The notes under the pieces: generated by a model
Database searches by the model: none
Seen by the model: only the letters and a program-made list of their open reading frames with translations
Told to the model about the DNA's origin: nothing
Assembly (NCBI RefSeq): GCF_029852145.1
Contig: NC_079971.1
Location: 9,169,697 to 9,233,696, forward strand
DNA from: Microplitis mediator
Taxonomy: Eukaryota; Arthropoda; Insecta; Hymenoptera; Braconidae
Reading direction: 5' to 3'
DNA: 64,000 nt
Shown: one piece after another, positions 46,137 through 56,999 of the stretch
Position numbering within the stretch: position 1 is the first letter of the stretch
Layout: the number at the start of each line of letters is the position of its first letter
Made by a program: the position numbers and the translations under genes

Positions 46137-47192
46137 TAACGAAAATGATTACATGGGTGCGATCTATGGCCATATCAAGCTATATATATATATCGTCATA
46201 TCCAGTCATCCACGGCCATATATTGCCAATTTCAATATATGGTCATGTATAGAAAAATCATGTACGATCATATATTGCCGTGTATAAACCGTTTTCACCG
46301 AATATACATACGCGATCACATACGGGGGTCAGCATAATTGATAGCATCAAGTATTTAAAATCGGTAAAATCAAGGTTAAAAACTAGCAGTCTCGTTGATT
46401 TGTTCATGAATAATGAACATGACATCATCTGTCTTAGAAATTTCTTTATTCATTAGATCAATCTGAAAGATCTACTCAGTACCTTTCATTTCGCGATCTA
46501 ATATTTTCTTTTGAATTAATTACTGTCTGTGAAACTTCATAAAATTTTATGCAATTCTAGAAAATTGAATTAATGTTTTCCAGGCCATTATCAGTATACA
46601 ATTTTATCATATTTCTTTGAAGAAATTTCATAAGTTTCATTAAATCTTATGAAAAGATGTTTGCACGGGAGGTAACAGTGATTTGTGTGAAAATTATTAC
46701 TTAATCTTTCAACAAAAGCACTCATACAAAATTTACCAAAACTATGTTTGAGACAATAGTAATAATTATTGAGAAAAATGCATTTAACACGAACGATATC
46801 CGGACAATTTGTTGGTTACACAATCGAGATGGCATCGAGAATGGTATTCTCAGCGTGCACCTTTTTCCTTTTATACCTATATATACATATATATATATAT
46901 ATATAAAAGTTTGTATTGATCTGTCTTACTACTCTCATCGACTCAAACTACCAACAAGTATTTCAATATCTGCTCCAATATATTCTTAAGTGAGCACTGA
47001 ACCAAACGTGTGCGCCGTTATATTGGATTCCCATCACACCTTTTTATGCTTTTTTTTACTACTATAATAAACACTATCACTAAATCCGATATTCTCACTG
47101 ACATACTATTATATTCCCAACAATTTTTCAGTTTATTCGCTTCGTTGCGAGAAAATACCCATAGATATTTATATATATATATATATATATTA
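46137..47192. other. Unassigned AT-rich DNA with TATGGCCATATC-type words
   Basis: From 46160 to 46330 there are near-palindromic words (TATGGCCATATC, GGCCATATATTG, ATGTACGATCATATA) like the subterminal arrays of other elements here, but no termini were found. The remainder has no gene; short TA runs at 46880 and 47170-47190. Confidence 0.4.
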
Positions 47193-48189
47193 GGGTGTGT
47201 CAAAAAAAAATGATTTTTTTTTTCTTTAGGTCTCATAGTCTCAATAGTTTCTTTGGGACCTAAAAAAAATCCTTCTAAAAAATCAGCTCAATATCTCGAA
47301 AATGGAGCTGACGGTTTACAAGTTCATTTTCCCATTTAAAATACACGTAAAAAAATTATTTTTTAGTTTTTCGAGGAAAAATGAATGAAAAAAATTTTTT
47401 TTCCGATTTTGACTCTCATACTTTGATAGGAAATCTAATTCCGTACAAAAATGTCCCCAATAGTCATGCTCGTAACTACAATACAAAAAAAGTTACAAGC
47501 CTTCAAAGTTCGAAAAAAAATAATTTTTTTGATGTATAATTATTGTTTTTACTTTATTGTTATTTAATGGGTGGTATATTTTGTTTTCTGAATTTAATTT
47601 GCAATCTTTTATAGAAAATCTATTTTATTGACTGATTGACACAGGTATAAAAAAAAAGTTAATCGTCACGGTTTTAAATTATTTTATACCTTGAAAGTTC
47701 AATAATTTTCTTTTTCTTTCACTTTATGAGCATGCTAAAATAATAATTTCTTGCGGAAAAGTAGATTTTCTGTAAACGATTGCAAATCAAAATTCGAAAA
47801 AAATACCACCAATTAAATAACGATAACGTAAAAACAACAATTATAAGTAAAAAAAAATCTTTTTTTTTTCGAACTTTGGAGGCTTGTAGCTTTTTTTGTA
47901 TTATAGTTACGAGCATGACTATCAAGGACATTTTTGTAGGGAATTAGATTTCCTGTAAGGGTATGAGAGTCAAAATCGGAAAAAAAAAATTTTTCATTGA
48001 TTTTTCCTCGAAAAACTGATAAATAATTTTTTTACGTGTATATTAAATGGGAAAATGAATTTGTAAACCGCCAGCTCAATTTTCGAGATATTGAGCTGAT
48101 TTTTTAGGAGGATTTTTTTTAGGTCCCAAAGAAACTTTTGAGACTATGAGACCTAAAGAAAAAAAAAATCATTTTTTTTTGACACACCC
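47193..48189. mobile_element. 1.0-kb palindromic element, GGGTGTGTCAAAAAA termini
   Basis: It is one long inverted repeat centred near 47690, flanked by TA and sitting in a (TA)n tract. Both arms carry ATTGAGCTGATTTTTTAGGA or its complement. Small frames inside are arm by-products. Confidence 0.85.
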
Positions 48190-48207
48190 TAATATATATA
48201 TATATTA

Positions 48208-49099
48208 GGGTGACCCAAAAAAACCGACTAGTTTTTTTTTTCGAGTTTATTATGAAAATTTGTTAGTTTACGATGTTTTAAGAAGCATCTCCAAAAATCA
48301 GCTCGATAAAAAAATTTTCAAGAGGTCGCTCACGAATTTTAAAAATATCAAAAATGATCGAAATTCTAATTTTTTATTTAAAAATTTTTTCTTTCTCGTG
48401 GCAGCAATAGTTTATATTCGTGAAATCATGACTACGCTGAAAATTTAAGCCCAAAATTTGAATATTTAAACCTCGCTCAAGAATTTTGAATGGTTCCGAG
48501 TGCTGTCTTTTGGACGTTTTCGAGCGACCCTTGAATATTAATAATGAAGCTTCTCGATTTTTTCACCATCAATTTGCATCACAATGAATGAAAATATAAC
48601 CCGAGAAATAGAAATAATAAGTTATTTACATACTTTTTTATTTTTTTAATTCAATTTTTAGGTTTTTTCGCTCATTCAAAACTTACCAAATTTTTTTGTT
48701 TGAGACTGTCCTGTATATTTATGGTAATGCAAAAGTTCTATTTTAGTGAAATGACAATAATTAAGTTATAAAAAAACACAAAAACTAATTCAAAGTATTA
48801 ATTTCACATTATCAGTTAATATTCAAAATTCTTGAGCACCGTTTAAATATTCAAATTTTTGGCTGAAGTTTTCAGCATAGTCATGATTTTACAAATAAAC
48901 AATTGCTGCCACGAAAAATAAAAAATTTAGAAATAAAAAATCCGAATTTCGATCATTTTAGATATTTTCAAAATTCGTGAGCGACCTCTTGAAAATTTTT
49001 TATCGAGCTGATTTTGGAGAGGCTTCTTAAAACATTGTAAGCCACCAAATTTTCATAAGAGATTCGAAAAAAAAAATAGTTGGTCTTTTTGGGTCACTC
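48208..49099. mobile_element. 0.9-kb palindromic element, GGGTGACCC termini
   Basis: The ends are GGGTGACCCAAAAA and, inverted, GAGTGACCCAAAAA with TA flanks, only 18 bp after the preceding palindrome and in the same TA tract. The arms share CTCACGAATTTTAAAAATAT-like text. Centre near 48650. Confidence 0.8.
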
Positions 49100-49189
49100 T
49101 AATATATATAAGCTGTTTCCAGCCTGCTTTGCAGGGCCTTTTGTTATGTTAAATAACCCCGACTAGAATTTTTCAAAAGGACCTGACAA

Positions 49190-50651
49190 CCCAGTGAACA
49201 CATGACCTTATTTTGACGTCATACGTAGGTCATAGCAATGTCACGACATCTGATGTAAATTTGATGTCAATCTGACGTTCTACATGACTTTAATATGATG
49301 TAAAGCTTGTGACATCATATTGATGTAAGCATGACTCTTGTACGACGTCACAGTTATGACTTATGTATTACGTACGTTTAACATAGAATCTACATCACAT
49401 TGTTATGTAGTAATAAAGTCATTATCCGTATATCATAATGACATAATTTTAAAATCATACATTTATATCAGTAGCAAAGTCACGGTTATACGTAATATGG
49501 ATGTCACTCTTAAATCATATCTTTACATCAGTGACAAGTCAGTATTTTACGCAATGCTGATGTAATTACCGGGTCATAGTTTTTATCATCTATTTATTGA
49601 AATAAAACAATCATAGAATGAATTTTCAAATATGTGTAAATGTGTAAAAATAACAACTAAACGTCGAACATTTTTGGGGTCAAAGTAATCGATAAACTCG
49701 ATAATAGATCATTCAGACGTTTTAGATTAAAACATTAGCGTGAGCATAAAAAAATTAACTTTATTTTTTTAAATGATATATCGAAAAAAGTGAGGCGAAA
49801 AAAAATTTTCGATCGTAAAGCACTCTCTGATGCTTCGCATCATGAGCCGTGCAGTATCATTTAGGGTGGCAAAGGAAATGTAACGACAGTTTGAACTCTT
49901 TTGCTTTTATGATTTTAAAATTTAGTTTCACAATTTTTCAATCGATTAAATATCATACGATTTTGTGAAATTATTTAATGTTTCGCAAAATTTTATATAA
50001 GATTTTTTAAATTTCACATCACAACAAAAAATTAAAAAATTTGATGAAACTTAATGAAATTTTATACAATTATCATCGAGGTCGACAAATATTGCTTCTA
50101 TAAAATTTCATATAAGTTCATGGAGTTTTTTAAATTTTGTAAAAATCCATCACGAAAACTTATTAACTCTGTCTTTTCCGGCATTTCACTCTAAATACAT
50201 CAATTAAGCACGAGATTTGAACTCTCGTGATGTGGACCAGTGAGCAACGTTTAGGACTCCCAGCCAAGAGGAGCCGGGTTCGAACCCAGCAGACGCCCAG
50301 GATTTTTTCATCATTTAACGTTATCTAATCTTGTTTCAGAATTCACAATGCGTTCGCGCGATAATAATCAAATCAAAAATTCAGTATTTCATTTTATTTT
50401 TTTCTTTTTCAAAATATTTTTTCCGAATTGATAATTTTGACATCACCCATATGTCATATTGACGTCATAGAAGGTCACAAAGACATCACATTTACATCAT
50501 GCATACGTCATTAGTTTTACATCATAATCTTACGTAAAAAAGTGGGAAATAATGAGTCACACCTGACTCATTCGTGACTTATATCTTACGTAAATGATGA
50601 CATAGCGTAACGTCACTCTGACGTCAAATTTACGTCAATGTGTTTACTGGG
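49190..50651. mobile_element. 1.5-kb element of TGACGTCA words, CCCAGTGAACACAT termini
   Basis: The termini CCCAGTGAACACATGACC and, inverted, CCCAGTAAACACATTGACG frame arrays of GACGTCATACGT, ATGACATAAT and TTACATCA words (49200-49570, 50430-50650). A tRNA-like module lies at 50224-50306. The right terminus abuts the broken BEL pol gene, so it either inserted there or marks a deletion. No clear target duplication. The frame at 49338 is not a gene. Confidence 0.75.
50224..50306 (+). ncRNA. tRNA-like module inside the TGACGTCA element
   Basis: GTGGACCAGTGAGCAACGTT is A-box-like; CCGGGTTCGAACCCAGC is an excellent B box and T arm; spacing is tRNA-like. The anticodon arm (GACTCCCAGCCAAGAGGAG) is not a clean stem. 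Confidence 0.55.
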
Positions 50652-52145
50652 AGAGAATCCACCCGCCTTGCAGAGTGCTTCAAGTTGATCAGCAACTTGT
50701 TGTAATGAGTTCAAGTCATCGGCACCACCAAAGATATCGTCAACATATCTTCCGTGGGTGAGTGGAATGATCGCAAGAGGAAATCGATGTCCTTCGTCTT
50801 CAACCAATTGAAGTAGAGCACGAACGGCCAAATATGGAGCTGGTCTGGTCCCGTAGGTGACCGTGGTGAGTTTATATGGAGTTATTTGGCCTTGTTGGTT
50901 AAACCAGAGTATTTGTTGAAGTGATTGATCGCGTTCGTCGACCAAAATCTGTCTAAACATCTTCGTGATATCTGTTATGAAGATGAGCTTATGAGTGCGA
51001 ACTCCTATGAGTACGTCGAAGATGTCTAGTTGCAGTTTTGGACCGGTGTGAAGCACATCGTTGAGTGAAAGACCTGAGCTGGTGGTTTTGGAACCGTTGA
51101 AAACTACTCGCAGCTTGGTTGTGATGCTGCTTTTCCGTAAGACTCCATGATGAGGGAGATAGTAGTCTGGTTCACTTGTTGTTGATTGAGTTGATTCCAC
51201 CATGTGGTTGAGTTCTTTGTATTCCTTCAGAAAATCAAGGTAGAGTGCTTTCAAACGATGGTCATGATCTAAACGACGTTTGAGATGAATAAGACAGCGG
51301 TATGCTGCTGAGTACGAATTTCCCAGCTGTTGGGGTGACGATTTGATTGGCAGTCGGACTATGTATCGTCCTAAACTGTCTCGTCGATGAGTTTGTTGAA
51401 AATGCGCCTCACACGCCTCCTCATCTGGGTTGAGTTCCTTGATTTTGCTGACTGAAATTTCTTCTTGAGTCCAGAAGCGTGATAGCAGGTCTTGAAGTTG
51501 TTGAGTTGACTGCTCGACAGCAGCATGATAAGTAATAGATGGTCGATGAGTGTGGTGAGTGACTGGACCAAGTAGTATCCACCCGAAGATGGTATCTTGA
51601 GCGATTGGCAGGCCTTCAGACCGTTTAATGAGTGCATCTTTAGTGATAAGACCATAATGATCGGCACCAATGATGATATCAATTGGTCCTGGTCTCATGA
51701 ACGCTGGATCTGCCAATTGTAGTTGTTTGTATTGGTCCCAGTTGAGTGTGTTGAGTGCAACAGATGGTAGTTGAGTAGTAAGACCACCTAGTATATGAGC
51801 ACTGATGATGACTGAGTCGTTTGAATGCCTAAATGAAAGCTTGAGTGCGACTTGACCTTTAGTTCTACCAGCATTGGCAACACCAATACCAATAATCTGG
51901 ATAGATGAGTGAGTGCATTTAAGTTTGAGTGAATTTACCAAGGAATCTGAAACAAACGATAATTCAGACCCTGGATCCAGCAATATGCGTACTGGATGAG
52001 TACTTAACTTGGTGATCAAGTCCACTAGGCATGTTGCGAGTAAGATTGCTGGGCGATGAGTACTAGTATGATGAATGCCGGACGTGTTGAGTGCAATTGA
52101 GTTCAGTTGAGCGTCGCTCGAGTCGTCATGTGGAAGCAGACGTCT
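50652..52145 (-). pseudogene. pol: BEL/Pao pol, protease and partial reverse transcriptase, 3' truncated
   Basis: Seen on minus: directly after the gag stop and in the same frame, a run leads to a BEL-type protease (VRILLDPGSELSFV; D-P-G-S where D-S-G-S is usual). A linker follows, then a Pao-type reverse transcriptase with LRVVFNGS, ITKMFRQI and the catalytic RYVDDIFGG. The frame leaves BEL sequence after AGGF at about 50652, at the terminus of the TGACGTCA element, so the rest of RT, RNase H and integrase is missing. No other frameshift was noticed. The DPG variant may be neutral or damaging. The product would process and copy the element's RNA; this copy cannot do so alone. Confidence 0.9.
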
Positions 52146-53638
52146 TTATTGAGTGCTTTTAGCGGCTAAGCTAGATGGTTTTTGAGTGCTGTTGAGTCCC
52201 GGGTGTATCATGGTGTGATGTTTTTCTTCACACACCCTGCATGTGAAGTGTGAATTGCACGCATCCGGTAGATGATGGCCAAAACAATTTTCACACAGTC
52301 GCTTCTCCACAACGACTTGAGTGCGTTGAGCCTTTGTGAGTCCCAAGAATTGAGTGCATCTCACGATAAAGTGATCTCCTTTGCACAAATCACAGGGATA
52401 TTGTGCAGGAGGGAATACCTTCTTGGGAGGCTTCTTGAGCGCAGTAGATGAGTTCGTGGCTGGAGCTTTAGTTTCCAATGAGTGCGAGTTGGAAACAGCA
52501 GCAGCAGAGTATGACGCTGGTTTGCCAGATGAACGTGGTGGTTTTGATGCCTGTTCCACCCGTTCTTGAGCACGAGCACGACTAACTAAAAAGTCATTGA
52601 GATCTTTGAGTGATGGGTATTCAGTGGAAGCACCCATTTTGTTCTCCCAGAGCTCCCGGTTGTGCGAGTCCAGTTTAGATATGATCAACTGCGTAAGCAG
52701 CGGATTCATATCTGAGTTCAATTGTACCCCGAGTGCGTTGAGTGCGTTGATTACCTCTGAAACGGTGTTCAGAAGGTAATAGAGCTGCTCAGATGAGCGT
52801 GAAGTGAGCACATGCATGTTAAGGAGCTTGTCCAGTTGAGCACCGATGAGTAGGCGAGGGTTGTTGTACCTCTCCTTTAGCTGATCCCACGCAGGTACAA
52901 ATTGGTCGTCGCACATTTGTACACTGGCGAGGCTCAGTGCTGCTTGTCCTTGCAGACAGCTCTTCAGGTACTGAAGACGTTGAACTGGAGCAAGTTCTGG
53001 AGCATTGATCACCATTGAGGTGAATGAGTCCCTGAATTCAGGCCAGTTCTCGTAACGCCCATCGAACTTGGGAATTGCGAGTGCTGGCAGATGCGTTGGA
53101 GCCCGGGTTGAGTGCACTACAGCTGGAACAGCAGCTGGTACTGGAATTGAGTTGATGAGTGGGATTAAGTTGCCCTTGGCGTTGATATACGACCGGTACA
53201 CCAGGTCGTTTACTCCGTCCTTGACGTATAAGCTCTCCAAGAATTCCTTGGTGCAGGTGAGTGCTAATGAGTCGTGAGTGAGGTTGAACTGGTGCCATTC
53301 ACCCTCGAGTAACTCAAGTCGAGACTTGAGTTGAGCCAAGCCGTCGGCAACGGTGAGTGTAGCCGCCAGAGCTTCCCAGTCTGAGAAGACTCTGAGGCGT
53401 GAGTGCTGGCTGATGACTTTCAGCTCGAGTGCTGGGGAAATCGTCGATTTCCTGGGAGAGCGCTTGATTTTCTGCTTAGACGGGTCTCCTTCGCTGTGGA
53501 TCCCAGTCTCGGTGGCGCTTGAGTCGCTGTGGCCTGGTGTGTCGCTGGGTAGAGGTGTTGGTCCGTGGGGATACCTTCAGGGACCTCTGAGTGCTGCGGG
53601 TCGGTTGGAAGACCCTTCTTCTTCTCTTCATCCCCCAT
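52146..53638 (-). pseudogene. gag: BEL/Pao gag with zinc knuckles, frameshifted near its start
   Basis: An ATG at 53638 opens a 72-aa acidic/basic leader (MGDEEKKKGLP). The natural reading then moves to another frame before the leader's stop at 53420, implying a one-base indel around 53550-53580. The main frame continues to TAA at 52146. It carries the Pao Gag domain (IPKFDGRYENWPEFRDSF, then LKSCLQGQAALSL) and three cysteine motifs: CDLCKGDHFIVRC, CENCFGHHLPDAC (both C-x2-C-x3-H-x4-C) and CRVCEEKHH. Gag forms particles. Family members usually fuse gag and pol in one frame; here a single TAA (context CAA TAA AGA) separates them in the same frame. Confidence 0.88.
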
Positions 53639-53740
53639 AGTGAGTTCCTTGACCTGTGAATGGGGTTATATGAGTACAGCTGCCCAATGATGATGCTACC
53701 GACACAACCAACCAACCATCCGGCTCGAAGGACCATAAAA
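53639..53740 (-). promoter_or_regulatory. BEL leader and tRNA-Tyr primer-binding site
   Basis: Plus-strand 53719-53735 reads TCCGGCTCGAAGGACCA, the 3' end of eukaryotic tRNA-Tyr as I know it. On the element strand it would bind that tRNA to prime cDNA. It is 5 bp from the LTR edge. Confidence 0.85.
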
Positions 53741-54784
53741 TGTTGTAATAATAATTAAATAAAGACATGCCAGGACTGGTTGGTGGTTGGGATGTTTGAA
53801 AAATACGCATGTTTAAAAATATAACAATATTTTTATTTGTCACAGCACAAAATATCACTGGGTTGCAAATTAAATAGTTTATTTAATTTATAAATACTGT
53901 TAAATGTCTGAGATCATGAATACGTGAATGATTGAATACAAAATATTGAGTTGAGCTCGAGTAAATAATGAATTAAAAATAATCAAGTTGAGTTTAATTG
54001 AACCCTGAGTTGAATGCAAAAATGTCATGATAATAAGTAACATGATGTCAGAGGTTACTGAGCGAAGTGAATTATTGAACACGTAATTACTATTTTTAAT
54101 AGCACTGAATACATAAATAATTTTGTTATTGAGTTTCAATAGTAATGATCACTTAATTGAATTGAATTTAATGAGCTCATGATAAATTACACTGATTCTA
54201 ATTTATTTGTTGAACACGTGGTAGCATGATTGCAGAGGCTACTGAGCGAAAAATAACTTTGAGTTTAATCAAGAAATTGAGCATAAGAATATTCAAATAA
54301 ATAATAAAACAGAGTCTTTTGTTTTGATGAACACTTGAATTAATTTATAAAGTAGAATTTAAGCACCTGTACGATTCTCCGTCGAAAATAACCTCCTCAG
54401 GAACAGGTTGGAGAGCACTGGATTTCTTGATATTGTTGTTTATTTATTTTATGAGCTCTGGTGCTCGCAATTATAAAAATAATTATATTTTTATATAGAG
54501 TTACGAACTCTAAATGTAATTAATTGATTACTTTTAATTATTTACTCGAGATGAGCGCAATTTGAATAGATTATACAAAACACGTGGTGACACTTGAAAA
54601 TGTATAAAACGAATAGATAATGGCGTCGGTCTTCTTGCCACGAGGCAGTAAAAATCCATGCGCATGCGTCGCACTGCGCTAGTCAAGTTTTTAATTGATA
54701 GACACTAGGCCCCAGTAGGTGCTGCCTCTATTTGCCGAAAGTTCAACTACATTCAAATTTGAATGTAGTTGTGATTACGCAACA
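53741..54784 (-). mobile_element. 5' LTR of the BEL/Pao element (1044 bp)
   Basis: It runs TGTTGTAATAATA ... GTGATTACGCAACA. Its ends and body match the solo LTR 8656-9508 in reverse complement. It carries about 190 bp that the solo LTR lacks (roughly 54570-54760, with CGCATGCGTCGCACTGCGC). The 3' LTR is lost with the truncated pol. Confidence 0.9.
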
Positions 54785-55162
54785 ATAAGTTATGTGGAAT
54801 GAAAACCATATTTTCAACATTCTTTGATTTCATTAAAACTTTCAAGGCTATCAAATTATTAGAATTAATGGTCAAAATATAAAGTTTAAGACCATAAATA
54901 AAAGCTTATAAGTCAAGCTTTAAAATACTTTTTACAGAAATTATCTGTGAATTTTAGTTTTAAAGTTATATGAACTTTAAAAGATAATAAAAACTGATTT
55001 TTTCGAAAAATCGTGAAAATTTTAAACAGCCATAACTTCAAAACTATTTGAACGATTCAGCCCATCTTTGAACTTGATCAAGATAATCGCCTATAGAATA
55101 AGGGCTAAAAATTTCATTAAGATCCGATAAGAACTGTAGGTGCTATCGTACTGACAAGACCA
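54785..55162 (+). repeat. Direct repeat, copy 1 (pairs with 59956-60330)
   Basis: Starting AGTTATGTGGAATGAAAACC, about 370 bp align with 59956-60330 in the same orientation (for example AGCCATAACTTC and AAATTTCATTAAGATC). The pair flanks the 55163-59805 element and the copies are clearly diverged. Confidence 0.7.
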
Positions 55163-55686
55163 CCCTGATTAAAAAAATGTATTTGACATGATTAAAAAGG
55201 ATTAAAATTTTAATACTTTCAAATCCTGCTAAATACTGTAAATCATGCATCAAAATTCACGATGAATCATATTAGATACTTTTTAATACTAAAATAATCG
55301 AAAGAGGTAGAAGGATTTGAAAGGATTCAACTAGCATTTAAAATTTCTAGTGCTATCGAATACTTTTTAATCCTGAAAAATGTTTTTATTGCGATATCTT
55401 TTTAGGAAGAACAGGATTTAACCAGTATTTGAAATTTTTAATGCTATTGGATACTTTTTAACCCTGAAATAATGTTTTCATTCCGTTATCTTTTTAGGAT
55501 ATAACAGGATTTAACTAGTATTTGAAATTTCTAATGCTACCGAATACTTTGTAATCCTGAAATAATTTTTTTATTTCAGAACCCTTTTAGGATATAGAAG
55601 GATTCAACCAGTATTTAAAATTTTTAATGCTATCGAATACTTTATAATCTTGAAATAATTTTTTTATTTCGTTATCTTTTTAGGAT

Positions 55687-56048
55687 CCCTCGCGGTTTTC
55701 ATGATACGGTTTGAACACTGTATTAAAAGAGCATAAACGTAGTCGATAACAAGTAGTTTTACCGTATTTATACGGTATGTTTGTGAAATTTAATTACGGT
55801 ATTCCTACAGAGCTTATACTGCGTTTATACGGAGTTTATACGGTATTACTACCGTATTAATACGTTATTTTTACCGTAAAAATACGGCATTTGTGCTGTA
55901 ATAATACCGCATTTCTACCGTAATAATATAACATTGTTACCGTAATGATTCGGTATTTCTACTGAATTTATACGGCATTTCTACCGAGTTCACACAGCAA
56001 TTCTACTGATTTAATAAGGTGTTTATACGGAATTTATCAAGTACAGGG
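55687..56048. mobile_element. TACGGTA-repeat element, about 0.36 kb
   Basis: CCCTCGCGGTTTTCATGATA resembles the terminus of the 14472-18419 family; ...TACAGGG followed by TA closes it. The body is an array of TTTATACGGTATTACTACCG-type words. Confidence 0.5.
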
Positions 56049-56095
56049 TAAAAAAAATAATGTATTATTATTAATGATAAATGGCTATATTTAAT

Positions 56096-56105
56096 TATTT
56101 AAATA

Positions 56106-56194
<89 letters not shown>
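56096..56194. repeat. (TA)n microsatellite
   Basis: Near-pure TA dinucleotide run with a short GTG interruption near the start. Confidence 0.95.
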
Positions 56195-56202
<8 letters not shown>

Positions 56203-56339
56203 TGCTGTACAATGTATTATGTCATTCGTATACTTTTAACCATACGGTAGAGATTCTATAGACTTGTGATTAAAATATTTTATTTTTAAAGTTCAAGTTC
56301 AAATTCAGAGATAAATTATTTAAGGAAACATTGATAATA

Positions 56340-56890
56340 AATATTTTTATCTTTATGTAATATAGGATGTACTATATTACCATCAAAAAGGTACTTATCA
56401 CTCGGTCAAATAACGGAGGAGTACCCGAGCCTGAATAGTCACAAGTTTGGAATATAAAACTTCTGAAATAAGTTTCTTACCAGGGACACTACAAGTCGTA
56501 GGCGCTATCTAGTGGCGAGCACCGAACTGTTCTTGCTGCTGCTGCCTAGCACCAGTGACTTCCCTCATCTCCATATATATCTTTTCTCCCAAGAAATTTT
56601 TCTCTCGGTTTGAGCAACTTGCTACACTAACCTGGCATGGCTTTCTTCAATAAAATATCCCTTGTATTAAGAAATAAAAACTTTTAAAACAAGTAAAAAT
56701 TTTTCGATTAAAGCATAAAAATATGTTAACTTGTGGAAAAAAAATTTTGATTCAATTTTGATTAAAAATTTTAAAATAATTATTTATTTGGTGTAAGAAA
56801 ATTTTTATTTTCCGAATCGTTAAAAAAAATTGTCTTGTATTGAGAATATTTTTTTTGGTTCAAGTTAACTGTATTTTCCCTTCACTTAAC
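56340..56890. mobile_element. Partial CAAGAA-family element
   Basis: It aligns with 45590-46135: the core CCAGGGACACTACAAGTCGT, GCTGCTGCTGCCTAGCACCA and CTTTTCTCCCAAGAAATTTT are shared. It ends AGTTAACTGTATTTTCCC without the CTGTG terminus. Confidence 0.65.
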
Positions 56891-56999
56891 ATGTATTTTC
56901 CCTTCATAACTCATATCTCCTTTTATTTAAGCATTTATATAAAGTTTTATATAATTATATATTAAATTTTTTTTTCCGGGTATATATATATATATATTA

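Noticed and set aside
52597..53640. Plus-strand frames over the BEL gag
   Set aside because: Antisense shadows of gag.
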